In this document: positions 35,306-46,245 of the stretch, piece by piece
How the letters are laid out: every line of letters begins with the position of its first letter
Position numbering within the stretch: the stretch's first letter is position 1
Assembly: GCF_023343835.1 (NCBI RefSeq)
Contig: NC_064436.1
Span: 71,134,225-71,198,224, forward strand
Direction of reading: 5' to 3'
Length of the DNA stretch: 64,000 nucleotides
Source: Lagopus muta
Lineage: Eukaryota > Chordata > Aves > Galliformes > Phasianidae
Notes under the pieces: model-generated
What the model saw: only the letters and a program-made list of their open reading frames with translations
Database searches by the model: none
Told to the model about the DNA's origin: nothing
Program-made: the position numbers and the translations under genes

Positions 35306-36015
35306 GCTGCCCCCGTGTGGCTGATATGCGGAACTGCAACAAAATTTTTTCCGCCGTCTCTGGGCTGCCCCCGTGTGGCCGATATGCGGAACTGCAACGA
35401 TGTGCTCTCCGGTCTTTGGGCTGCCCCCGTGTGGCCGATATGCGGAACTGCAACGAAGTTTTTTCCGCCGTCTCTGCGCTGCCCCCGTGTGGCCGATATG
35501 CGGAACTGCAACGATGTGCTCTCCGCTCTCTGGGCTGCCCCCGTGTGGCCGGTATCCGGAACTGCAACGAAATTTTTTCCTCTCTCTGGGCTGCCCCCTT
35601 GTGGCCGATATGCGGAACTGCAACGAAATTTTTTCCGCTCTCTGGGCTGCCCCCCTGTGGCCGATATGCGGAACTGCAACGATGTGCTCTCCGGTCTTTG
35701 GGATGCCCTCGTGTGGCCGATATGCGGAACTGCAACGATGTGCTCTCCGGTCTTTGGCTGCCTCCGTGTGGCCGATATGGGGAATTGCAACGATGTGCTC
35801 TCCGGTCTTTGGACTGCCCCCGTGTGGCCGGTATCCGGAACTGCAACGAAATTTTTTCCGCTCTCTGGGCTGCCCCCTTGTGGCCGATATGCGGAACTGC
35901 AACGATGTGCTCTCCGGTCTCTGCGCTGCCCCCGTGTGGCCGATATGCGGAACTGCAACGAAGTTTTTTCCGCCGTCTCTGGGCTGCCCTCGTGTGGCCG
36001 ATATGCGGAACTGCC
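35306..36015 (+). repeat. CTCF-like satellite, block 2 (about 13 units)
   Basis: Same unit as 32548-33270. Many units here carry the GATGTGCTCTCCGGTCTTTG half, and several have CCGGTATCCGG in place of CCGATATGCGG, so subtypes are interspersed. Confidence 0.9.
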
Positions 36016-36375
36016 TCCAACTTTCTTCTGCAGTCTCTGGTGTCCCCGCGTAACCATTCCGTGCCCAACAACGCGCATGGGAAAGCAGATGTGAATTTTG
36101 CACGAAAGAGTTCTGTCTGGGCTTGCCTCACGCGCGCTGCGGAGAGGAGAATTGCGCATGCGCCCTGCGGTGAGGAAACTGATGCATGCACAGTGCGATG
36201 TCCAGGAAGGCGCATGGGTACTGCCTGCATGAAGTCGGCGCATGCGGGCTGCACGCAGTGACCGACGCATGCGCAGTGCTGTGCCAAGAAGCCGCAGACG
36301 CTGTTCGCTGCTGAGCTGGCGCAAGCGTATTACCATGCCGCGGCTGGCGTATGCGCCTCGCCTGGCAGAAACCGG
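36016..36375 (+). repeat. Satellite spacer, copy 2
   Basis: Near-identical to 33271-33620, including TAACCATTCCGTGCCC and GGGAAAGCAGATGTGAATTT. Confidence 0.8.
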
Positions 36376-36379
36376 CGCG

Positions 36380-36387
36380 TATATATA
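36380..36387 (+). promoter_or_regulatory. TATA box in satellite (copy 2)
   Basis: TATATATA in the same context as 33624 (GGCGCG before, GCGTGTTACAGAGCCCGGAT after). The next 90 bp are also conserved. Confidence 0.5.
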
Positions 36388-37796
36388 GCGTGTTACAGAG
36401 CCCGGATTTGCTCAGATGTATTGCTTTCCTGAGACACGCTCGTGTCGGTGCTGCTGCTGCACGCCGGTAAGGCGATCGAGAATCCCCGAGCCGCTGCGAG
36501 TCGCTCCGAGCCCCTCCGAGCAACTCCAAGCCGCTCCGAGCCCCTCCGAGCCCTTCTGAGCAGCTCCGAGCCACTGCGAATTGCTCCAAGCAGCTCAGAG
36601 CTCCTCCGAGCCCTTCCGAGCAGCTCCGAGCCGCTGCGAATTGCTCCAAGCAGCTCCGAGCTCCTCCGAGCCCTTCCGAGCAGCTCCGAGCCCTTCCGCT
36701 GCAAATCGACTACGCGTGCGTCCGGCTGAGCGCACGCGCAGTGCCGCCGCTAGAGAGGCGCATGCGCTGCACCGCATGTAGAGAGGCGCACGCGCAGTGC
36801 CGTCACCGAGTAGGCGCATGCGCAGTGCGGGGGAAAAGGCGCATGCGCCCTGCGAACTCGGGCGAAGACGCATGCGCAGTGCAGAGCTGGGAACGGGCTG
36901 CCCCCGTGTGGCTGATATACGGAACTGCAACAAAATTTTTTCCGCCGTCTCTGGGCTGCCCCCGTGTGGCCGATATACGGAACTGCAACGAAATTTTTCC
37001 GCCGTCTCTGGGCTGCCCCCGTGTGGCCGATATGCGGAACTGCAACGAAATTTTTTCCGCCGTCTCTGCGCTGCCCCCGTGTGGCCGATATGCGGAACTG
37101 CGTCCAACTTTTTTCCGCGGTCTCTGGCGTCCCCGCGTAACCAATCCGTGCCCAACAACGCGCCGGTAACGCGATCGAGAATCCCCGAGCCGCTGCGAGC
37201 CCCTCCGTGTGACTCCAAGCCGCTCCGAGTCTCTCCGAGCCCTTCCGAGCAGCTCCGAGCCGCTGCGAATTGCTCCCAGCAGCTCCGAGCTCCTCCGAGC
37301 CCCTCCGAGCAGCTCCGAGCCCTTCCGCTGCAAATCGACTACGCGTGCGTCCGGCTGAGCGCACGCGCAGTGCCGCCGCTAGAGAGGCGCATGCGCTGCA
37401 CCGCATGTAGAGAGGCGCACGCGCAGTGCCGTCACCGAGTAGGCGCATGCGCAGTGCGGGGGAAAAGGCGCATGCGCCCTGCGAACTCGGGCGAAGACGC
37501 ATGCGCAGTGCAGAGCTGGGAACGGGCTGCCCCCGTGTGGCTGATATGCGGAACTGCAACAAAATTTTTTCCGCCGTCTCTGGGCTGCCCCCGTGTGGCC
37601 GATATGCGGAACTGCAACGAAGTTTTTTCCGCTGCCTCTGGGCTGCCCCCGTGTGGCCGATATGCGGAACTGCGTCCAACTTTTTTCCGCGGTCTCTGGC
37701 GTCCCCGCGTAACCAATCCGTGCCCAACAACGCGCATGGGAAAGCAGATGTGAATTTTGCACGAAAGAGTCCTGTCTGGACTTGCCCCACGCGCGC
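36388..37796 (+). repeat. Satellite: minisatellite, NRF1-like and CTCF-like blocks, tandem about 640 bp units
   Basis: CTCCGAG minisatellite 36482-36710, NRF1-like 36715-36895, CTCF-like units 36896-37100 (4). The pattern repeats with minisatellite 37190-37330, NRF1-like 37335-37525 and CTCF-like 37526-37690 (3). The segment at about 36735-36900 recurs almost unchanged about 640 bp downstream. The end carries GGGAAAGCAGATGTGAATTT again. Confidence 0.85.
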
Positions 37797-38510
37797 TGCG
37801 CACTGCGCACGTGCCGTTCCCAGCTCTTCACAGCGCATGCGTCTTCGGTCGAGTTCGCACGGCGCATGCGCCACTTTCTCAGCACTGCGCGTGCGCCTCT
37901 CTACATGCGGTGCGGCGCATGCGCCGCTCTCGCAGCGGCACTGCTCGTGCGCTCATCGGGGTGCACGCGCAGTCGATTTGCAGCGGAAGGGCTCGGAGCA
38001 GCTCGGAGGGGCTCGGAGCTGCTGGAAGCAATTCGCAGCGGCTCGGAGCTGCTCGGAAGGGCTCGGAGAGACTCGGAGCGGCTTGGAGTCGCTCGGAGGC
38101 GCTCGCAGCGGCTCGGGGATTCTCGATCGCTTTACCGGCGCGTTGTTGGGCACGGATTGGTTACGCGGGGACGCCAGAGACCGCGGAAAAAAGTTGGACG
38201 CAGTTCCGCATATCGGCCACACGAGGGCAGCGCAGAGACGGCGGAAAAAACTTCGTTGCAGTTCCGCATATCGGCCACACCGGGGCAGCCCAGAGACGGC
38301 GGAAAAAATTTCGTTGCAGTTCCGCATATCGGCCACACGGGGGCAGCCTGTTCCCAGCTCTTCACTGCGCATGCGCCTACTCGGTGACTGCACTGCGCAT
38401 GCGCCTCTCTTCATGCGGTGTTGCGCATGCGACTCTCTACATGCGGCGCTGCGCATGCGCCGCTCTCGCAGCGGCACTGCGCATGCGCCGCTCTCGCAGC
38501 GCCTTTCTGC
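37797..38510 (-). repeat. Inverted end of the satellite
   Basis: From 37797 all modules are in reverse orientation: NRF1-like, GGCTCGGAG minisatellite (37985-38125), the reverse complement of the CCAAT spacer (GCACGGATTGGTTACGCGGG at about 38150), three minus-strand CTCF-like units (38195-38350) and NRF1-like elements to about 38505. Confidence 0.88.
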
Positions 38511-38534
38511 CACCAGTTGTATGGGGAGTGCATG

Positions 38535-38610
38535 TGAAGCAGTGCTGGAGCAGCTGGTGAAGAGTGCAGCCCTGTGAGCACAGGTGGAAGCAAGGCAGCC
38601 GTGGGAGCAG
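38535..38610 (+). mobile_element. LTR-like fragment related to 39570 and 53815
   Basis: 'CTGGAGCAGCTGGTGAAGAG' and 'AGCACAGGTGGAAGCAAGGC' match 'ATGGAGCACCTGGTGAGGGG' and 'GCACAGGTGGAAGCAATGCA' at about 39575. A third, short copy of that element. Confidence 0.6.
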
Positions 38611-39070
38611 ATGTGGGACCTGTGGGTCACTTATGCGTCGCTTGTGGGGCGCTGATGTGTCACTTTTGGGGCCCAGGCTGCTGTCAGTCATTTGTGGGTC
38701 CCTGCTGCCCCACTTGTGGGGGTACTTATGGGTCAATTCCTGGTCCCTTTGCCAGTTAACGGTCCCAGGCTGCTGTGGGGCACTTCTGGGGCTGTGTCTC
38801 ACTTGTGGGTCCATGCTGTGCCACTTGTGAGTCACTTGTGGGGCACTGGGGGGCACTTGTTGGTGACAGGACACTTGTGGGGCACTTATGGGACGCTGAT
38901 GGGTCAATTATGGGGCACTTATGGGGCACTTGTGGTTCAGTTGTTTGTCCCTTGCGGGGCACTTGTGGGTCCCTGTGGGTCACTTGTGGGTCACAGGCTG
39001 CTGTGGGTCATTTGTGGGTCCCTGCGGTGCCACCTGTGGGGCCCTTGTGGCTCCCAAGTCACTGAGGGGC
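38611..39070 (+). repeat. TGTGGG(G/T)CACT minisatellite
   Basis: Degenerate 10-12 bp repeats (CACTTGTGGGTC, CACTTATGGGGC and similar) for about 460 bp, with two longer 'CCAGGCTGCTGTGGGGCA'-type units. Confidence 0.85.
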
Positions 39071-39114
39071 TCTCTGGGTCCCTCCCTGTTTCTGTGGGGT
39101 TTGGATTGCTGTTG

Positions 39115-39760
39115 GAGCCAAAAGGCCACATGCTGCCATACAGGCAGGTGCCAGGTTCACCCCCTGAGGACACCAAACCCTCCAATAACGTCACAGCAGC
39201 CTTTAATTGCTGTGTGAGGAGATGACGCGCATTTCTCCCTGGGGAGCCGTAAGCTGAGCCTGGCAGCTGGGCAGCCAGCACTCGCTCCATTGACGCTGCT
39301 CATCTCAGCCCTTGTGCTGCACGTGCAGCTTCTCAGCACCTCGCTGTATCAGCACTGAAATCTGTGCTCCCCTATTTATTACAAATGTCACCAATTGCCA
39401 TTGAGGACAGACTGGAAGCAAAGTACTCTACTCAAAGTACTAGCTCATCCATGGATAAACCTCCCCTTGCCAGACAGGCAGACCCAATTGGCTGCCGGTC
39501 ATTACTTTTTTTTTTTTACTTTTTTTCCTTCCTGCTTTTAGGGGAACTTTGAGATCACAGCCTGAAGCAGTGATGGAGCACCTGGTGAGGGGTGCAGCCC
39601 TGCCTGCACAGGTGGAAGCAATGCAGCCATGGGGCAGATGGGGCTGAGCCTGGCTCCACCCCTCCCTCACCTCATTGAAGGGCTGGCAGCCCCACAGGCA
39701 GGGTTTCTTCCTGGAGATGCCTCTTGTGGATTGCTGGGTGAGCTCTGGTTCGGGGGAAGA
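39115..39760 (+). mobile_element. LTR-like element (first of a pair with 53375)
   Basis: 'AAAAGGCCACATGCTGCCAT', 'ACAGGCAGGTGCCAGGTTCA', 'GCACTGAAATCTGTGCTCCC' and 'GTGATGGAGCACCTGGTGAG' appear in the same order as at 53375-53960. It ends in a promoter-like region with a GAAGGGCTGGCAG element. No internal retroviral gene adjoins it. Confidence 0.65.
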
Positions 39761-41285
39761 GGTCAGCGATTCTTTCTTGATGGCTGTTGGGGTTTTGATC
39801 TCTGCCTTTCTGTGGGGATTGTAAGCTGGTTTACGGTAGCTCTGTCAGCTCTGCCTCTGCTTCTGATGCCTTCCACTTGTTCTCTGAGGGCAGTCAAGGG
39901 GTTCTTTGCCTTTCTCTGAACTGGTAACGGAGGGACTGATGGACGTTCCTTTCTTTTGCTCTCATCTGTTTCGGGAATGCTTCAGTCAGCCCCAAGGTGA
40001 CGCTGGTTGGGTGACTGAGCGTTGCGACTCCAGAAATGCCTGGAGCTGATGCACTGTTCTGTAAAGGGATTCTGTGTTCTGCAGAGTTCCTCTGCAACTC
40101 TTTCTAAGCTCAACACCTTCTTGTGACGTCTCTGTTCCCTCTTTCGTGATTCTCATTGTGGGATCTCCAACCTGGGCCTCCAAACTCACTCCGTCTGCTC
40201 CCACGTTGCCGCAGCCCATTTTATGACACGTTCCCTCTGCGTCCTCGCGTCCTCCCTGCGTCCTCTGCCTGTGTCCCCTCTGCGTCTCCTGTGCCACGCA
40301 TTCATTCCACCTGTGCTGAGTGTTGTTTGAGGGCACGCATTTCAATTCCGTTCCATGTCTCGTTGGATCTCCTTCTGTTTTGCGGCTCAATGGGGTCGAA
40401 GGGTTTCTGGGGCTCCTCTGGTTAGTGGTTCCAGCGCTGTGCAATCTGTGGGGCGGACGCTGGAACGGCAGGAACCCCTTGTTCATGCGTTGCTTGTATG
40501 CGGGTGGGTTTTGGGCCAGCTGTGGGCAGCTCCCTTGGAGATGCAATGGGGGTTGGTCCCCAGAGCTTGCCCTGCTCCCTGCCCTTTGTCCTTGCAGCCC
40601 CATGAGCTCCGTGGCTGGCGATAGAGCAAGGTGTGTGAATGTGGCTGGGAGCTGAGCTGCAGGAAAGCCCTGGGCCCCAGCGGCCGTTTGCTTCATCCTC
40701 ACCCAGCGCCGTCTGCTCTGCGCTGCTCGAGCGCACTGAGCACAAGGATTCAGTTCCTGTTTGGCCTGGTTCTCTCCCAGATCTCCCTTAGGAATTGGTC
40801 GGCAGCAACAGGTGTCAGGGCACGGCTCTGCGAGCGCCTTGTGGCCAACCCCCCCAGGCTCTCAGGGCTCTTTCTGTCGTGCTGGCAGATGTGGCTTTGT
40901 ATTGATAGGAAACAAAGGGCCGTCCTCTGCTGGAGCGCTGTGTCTGGATCACCGCAGATATCTCCATCCCGGCCATCAGGGGATGCTGTCGGTTTCCCAG
41001 TCTGGATGCCACCCAACCTCCCCAGCCCTCTTCCTTCCATCCCTGCCCCCCGTTCCATAGCAGCCCTGCAGCCATGGCACCCAGCAGTGCAATGCAGCAA
41101 TACCTCTGGTGCGCTGAATGCTGGGGCCGGCACAGGGAGGCTCTGTGGCCGACGTGGATCTTCCTGGTTGGGCTGCTTGTGAGTTTCCTGGAGCTGTTGA
41201 GCACACGGGGTTCCCCGCCTGCCCTGATTGCTTACGAGGCCATCAATGTCCTTTGTGTCATCGTGCCTCACGGCTTCGGGTATCG
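39761..41285. other. Unclassified sequence, part of the repeated composite
   Basis: No gene recognised. The stretch 40900-41280 resembles 54880-55010 (GTCCTCTGCTGGAGCGCTGT versus GTCCTCTTCTGGACTGCTGT; GCTGAATGCTGGGGCCGGCA versus GCTGAATACTGGGACTGGCC). The LTR-like element therefore belongs to a longer repeated unit. Confidence 0.5.
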
Positions 41286-41512
41286 TGCCATAGACTCCTT
41301 AGAGTCGGAAGGGACCGTTTGTGATGATCTAGTGCAACTCCCCACAAGGAACAGGGACATCCACAGCTCGATCGGGCTGATCCCGCCTCACCTTGGAAGG
41401 GACAGGGCATCCACCGCCTCTCTGTGAGCCTGCTGTAGGAGCCCGTTTTGCAGGGGGTTGGACTCAGTGATCCCTGGAGGTCCTTCCAGGCCCAGTTCTG
41501 TGCTTCTGTGAT
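41286..41512. mobile_element. Two CR1 3' fragments in opposite orientation
   Basis: 41286-41428 is antisense CR1 ('GAGTCGGAAGGGACCGTTTG', 'CCTCACCTTGGAAGGGACAG'). 41433-41512 is sense ('GGGGTTGGACTCAGTGATCC', ending TTCTGTGCTTCTGTGAT, the CR1 3' octamer region). Confidence 0.85.
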
Positions 41513-42105
41513 TTTACTCCTTGCTTCTTGCAGCAGCACGGTGTTTCAGAAGAGAGAAAAGCACAGCAGGCATCAACTGGGTTTCTGTGGCTGCTAAAGC
41601 TGTGCTGAGAACTGGGCTGACTGCTGCCCCTGGCAATGTGTGCAAAGTCTGCAGAGGCAGAGGAATAACTTTTCTCTCAAAAGTTGAGCTTGTCTAAGGT
41701 AGGTCACTGCTGGGAGAGCTTCTGCTTTAAAGCATCAAGTTGTATAGTAAGGAAATTTTTAAAGCAAGCTTGCCAGTTCTTTTTCACCTAAGTGATTTTT
41801 TAGCAAGGAAAGATTGGAGATACTGCTTGCTAATGGAAGATGGAGAGAGGAAAAGCAAGTGAAAGGCACGCTGTGCATAGCTGCTGCATACCATCTGCAC
41901 TGCTCTCCCCTTTGTGAGAGGTAGGTTGTGTTTTTGCAGTGGAAGTTTCCAGTAGTTCTGTATGTAGCACAGGATAATTTGCCTTTCACAAAGAAAGCTG
42001 CTGAACAGCTCTAGGATTGCAGTTGAAAACTTGTGAAACAGGTATAAAGGTGTCAATGAATCTATTAATAACTGCTAATGAAAAAGAAATAAATCCAAAG
42101 GTGCG
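41513..42105. other. No feature recognised
   Basis: AT-rich, no exon or known repeat seen. Confidence 0.4.
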
Positions 42106-43330
42106 AGCAGGGGAAGGAAACTGGGTGGACTCGGAATTACTTCCTTAACAATAACTGTCCAAGGAGGGAGTGATGCTGCAAAACAGGGACAGTTATCCCC
42201 CCATGCCTTTAGAAAGGATAATGGGTCTAAAGGCTGTAATACAAACATTGGTTAAGATGGTTTTCTGGGACTCTATGTCACCCTATAACACTCCAGTTTT
42301 GCCATTACAGAAAGCAAATAGCACCTATCGACTGGTACAAGATCCAAGAGAAATTAATGAAATAGTTCTCAAGTGACCCCCCTGCTTCCTAACCCCTATA
42401 CTTTAATGAGTCAAATCCCACACAGACACAAATGGTTCAGTGTAACAGACCTCAAAGATGCTTTCGGGACCTGTATTTTAGACTCAGAGAGTCAAGATCT
42501 TTTTGCCCTTGAATGAGAGGATCCAAAAATGCAACAAAAATAGCAAGAGAGGTGGATTGCTTTACCCCAAGGGTACACAGAATCGCCTAATTTATTTTTA
42601 TTATATTTTATGTATTATATTATTATAGATATTATATATTGTATTATTATGTATTATTTTATATACATTATATATTTTATATTTTATTTTTGTTTTAACT
42701 AATTCAGTGCTGGAGAAAGTTTTGGAAAAGTTTCAGGTTGAAGAGGAGGTGAAGCTGTTTCAGTATGTAGATGATTTGCTGAGTTGTGGAAAAGAGGAGT
42801 CTAAAGTAAGAGACTAAGTAAAACTCCGAATTTCTTGGGAATATGGGCTAGGGCTGTTTGAACTGTAGTATGTGGGAAAAGAAGTCATATACCTTGGGCA
42901 TGTGATTTCTGAAGGGAAATGGAGAGTTCTGAAGGAATTCAGGGCACTGTGCAGCTTCATTTGCCCAGGACAAAGAGGGAGCGGCAAAAGTTTCTAGGTT
43001 TGATTGCATTCTGTATTTTGTGAATAGAAGAATATGTACAAGAAACAAAGATTGTATCTCCAACTATCACAGGGAGAACCCAACATATTAAAATGGACAA
43101 AAGAGGGAAAAGAATTAGTAGAAGTATTGAAACAGGACTTAATCACAGCACCTGTGTTAGAGCTGCCTGCCTTAAAGGAACCATTTCACCTTTTGATAAC
43201 TGTCAGTGAAAGAGCTGTTTTAGGCATTCTAACACAAAAATAGGGAGACAAAAGAAAACCTATTCATAGTTGTTCAAGGTATTAGACCCTGTATCTCAGG
43301 GTTGGCCTGAACGTGTGGCTGTGACCAGGT
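42106..43330 (+). pseudogene. Degenerate retroviral pol (RT) remnant, class I (gamma-like)
   Basis: Translation fragments in order show RT hallmarks: YNTPVLPLQKANSTYRLVQD with a following REIN, SVTDLKDAFGT, FALE...EDP, LPQGYTESPNLF, the catalytic YVDD at about 42763, and a connection region with TAPVLELPALKEPF then DPVSQGWPE. Stops and shifts separate the pieces. An AT tract (42594-42690) is inserted between the PQG and YVDD motifs. RT subtype is inferred from motif style. Non-functional. Confidence 0.8.
42594..42690. repeat. AT-rich tract inside the RT remnant
   Basis: About 100 bp of TTATATTATTATAG-like sequence interrupts the pol remnant. Confidence 0.85.
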
Positions 43331-43431
43331 GGTATCAGCAACTGCCTTACTGGTAGAAGAGTGTGCGTGTACACTTTGGGAGTGTAAGGAGCAAGTTGTT
43401 GACGGTACATGTTCCCCCCCCTACCCTTCCA

Positions 43432-44030
43432 TCACAGAATCACAGAATCACAGAATCACCCGGGTTGGAAGGGACCCCAAGGATCATGTAGTTCCAACCC
43501 CCCTGCCTAGCAGGGCCATCAAACATACACATTCAGATCAGGTTGCCCAGGACCCCGTCCAACCTGGCCTTAAACACGTCCAAGGACGGGGCATCCACAA
43601 CCTCCCTGGGCAGCCCGTTCCAGGGCCTAACCACTCTCCTAGTAAAGAACTTCCCCCTAACATCCAACCTAAATCTTCCCTCCTTCAACTTAAAACCATT
43701 TCCCCTAGTCCTGCTGTTGTCAGCCCTTTTGAAGAGTTTACTCCCCTCCTGGGTGTAGGTTCCCTTCAGGTATTGATAGGCTGCAATGAGGTCACCCCGC
43801 AGCCTTCTCTTCTCTAGGCTGAACAAGGTAAATGACATCGGTCGCCTTCCCTTCGTCCACCAATGCCATCACTCCATCATAGAAGGCCACAAGATTAGTT
43901 AGGCATGACCTTCCTTTGGTGAAGCCGTGCTGGCTGTCTCGGATCACATGCTCATTCTTTATGTGACCGAGCATGTTGTCCAGGAGGATCTGTTCCATGA
44001 AGAGATTGCTCCACATTTTGAGGCATGATG
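43432..44030 (-). mobile_element. CR1 LINE, antisense, internally deleted, inserted into the ERV
   Basis: The 3' terminal repeat (CACAGAATCACAGAATCAC) is at about 43433-43458, followed by the full CR1 3' region in antisense. At about 43830 it jumps to the RT coding part (minus-strand [20 protein letters not shown]), giving a CR1 with an internal deletion. pol-like sequence lies on its left and other ERV-like sequence on its right. A poly-A-like run is at 44036-44050. Confidence 0.9.
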
Positions 44031-44050
44031 GTTACAAAAAAAAAAAAATA

Positions 44051-45700
44051 AATAGAGCAGGAATCTGCTCCTCAGTCTCTTAAAAAAGCATAGTGCCAAA
44101 CTCTCCCCCGTGGAGATGAAATGGGCATGGAATAATTGGTCCAACTTCGAGGGAGTCATGGGTCATATTAAATTCCCTCCACAAGCAAATTTGTATGGGG
44201 GAGGAAAAGGGAATATCAATCATTTGTGCAGTTCCAGGAGCTGCTCTTAGTGCTGCCATAGAGATCCGCAATGAACAGCACATGGTAGAAACCCAAATTA
44301 TAAAGTCCTTTCAGGAATTGGTGACATACCTGCAGTACCAAGTAGAAGATCTTAGGGGACAGAAAAAGAAGAACATTCAAAAGGCCTCCCTCAGCAAGCC
44401 CTTAGAGAACAGTTGGTAAATGACAGGGAGATAGATGCTAGTTCCCCAGGTAGTGACTTTCCTCCAGGAGAAAATCTTGAGGATGTGAGAGTCCAAAAAG
44501 ACAAGTTGGGAAACCTGTGATCCTTCCCTGCCTTTAGATAGAAACTGGGCGTGCATGGGAAGAGACTGGCAGTGGGTATTCTGATGTTCGTACTGACAAA
44601 GTTCCCTGTTTGCTACGGAGCCGGCCAAAGTAAGGAAGGATTTTGGTGACCCTTAGGAAATCAGTATGTGTGGAAAGTGCCATTAACAGAGGGAGGTAAG
44701 ATCTTGCTGACTGAAAAGAAATCACAGGGTTATTGGGGACCTGGAATATTTTTCACCACGGGCAACCACTGCCAGTGGTCCTTTACTCCAAGAGCTGCTT
44801 ATTGGGATGATTACTCCCCAGGACAACTGCTGTTGATTGATTTGCCCCACTGTGGTCCTGTCCCTTTAACCCTCAGGGAGACTCTTCACAAATACTTGTG
44901 GAAGCCTCAAGATGATCAGGAGGAACTGTACAAAATTAACCATCTGGATTTCACCTCCCTTCTAACTTTGGTTCATTTAGGACCAGGAAGTCTTATTTTT
45001 GTTTTGTTTTCTTTTCCAGTTTTGCTTCTTATAACCTTGGTTTCTTTGGAACCAGGAAGTTCTCTCTTGTTTTCCAGATGCTAACAAATGCTGATACTGT
45101 TGCTGTAGCTCACATGTTCCCTTCTCACTCTGCTCCTTTCTCTGGGATCCCTGTGGTATCATTGGTGTTACTGCTTTGGACAGGAATCTTCTTCAGATTA
45201 ATTTTTGTAATTGCTTATGATGACCTTAACACAGTCACTGGCTGGTCACAGTCCCATGCCCATATTGGCAGTACTGGGCATCTAGTTAGTTTTACTTATG
45301 ATCCTGTCACTAACTCTCCCGCAGCTTGTGTTCTAATACACAATGCTTCAGTACATACCATACACCTAATCATTGTGCTGGGACTGAATCACAATGGAGT
45401 TTTTTTGTTTATTTTTTTCCCTGCAGAGGAGAAAGAATCACAAATGCTTGTGGAGAAAAAAGACTCAGGGATTTCTTCTTCTTTCTTGCTAGCAGATCTT
45501 GATGCTCTCCTCTTCCTGCCAGTGGGCTGCGTGTCATGCCATAGTCCTGCAGTCTCCAGAAGTGACCCCACATGCTACCAAAACAGATCACAGACCTGGA
45601 TTCAGGCATTCTTCATTCTCCCACTGCACGAGCTGTCATGGAGCAACGTGCTCCTCAAACGTAGTCATTTTGTGAGGTTACACAGTGTTTGTGTACTTAT
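44051..45700 (+). pseudogene. Probable ERV internal remnant 3' of the CR1 (env region?)
   Basis: Open stretches at 44195-44419, 44668-45084 and 45078-45704 are longer than surrounding noise, and two end in hydrophobic segments (about 44985-45080 and 45150-45215) that could be decayed membrane spans. They lie downstream of the pol remnant where env would be expected. I do not recognise a specific env motif, so this rests on position and hydrophobicity. Confidence 0.35.
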
Positions 45701-45704
45701 GTAG

Positions 45705-46245
45705 GAATGGAATGTTGTTTCTGCATTAGAACTAAAACGTGAGTATTTTACGTCATTGTCTCTGCTCCAGTCTTGTTTGTTTACTACTACTAATTACTAC
45801 TTAGTACTACTAAATACTAACAGCTCTTTTTGGGAGTGTTTTTATTTCATCAGGAGTCTCTGAGGGTCTCCTTCACTTGCCTGTTAGATGAATTTTCCAC
45901 ATTGGTGCTTGCTCTGTAGGTAGATGGAGTAATGAATGTATGGGTACAAGGACTGCTGCTGTTATCTGTCCAGCCATCTGGAATACCTCTGAGCCTTGAG
46001 TTCCAGACAACATAGACATTGCGCTCCTAAACATTACGATAATGCCTTTAGAAATCCAAAACCCTTGACAATGATATCAGTAGGCTCATTATGTTGCAAG
46101 ACTACTGATTTTTGATGCTGGTCAGACAGGACCTCAGTGATGATAGAAAATTTAAGGAGGAGAATGTAAGCCATTAGCAATAGATAAACATTTAGCTAGC
46201 AACAGTTTCTATTTAGCCAGTATGCCCATGTGCAGTTAAGCATCA
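45705..46245. other. No feature recognised
   Basis: AT-rich, includes a short (TACTAC)n-like patch near 45784. No gene seen. Confidence 0.4.

Noticed and set aside
32480..38577. Open frames of 200-490 codons on both strands taken as protein genes
   Set aside because: They follow the satellite period in several frames at once, with no recognisable domain. Treated as a repeat effect, with a low-interest note.
44051..45700. A named env gene
   Set aside because: Only position and hydrophobic stretches suggest it. No diagnostic motif was recognised, so it is kept as a low-confidence remnant.
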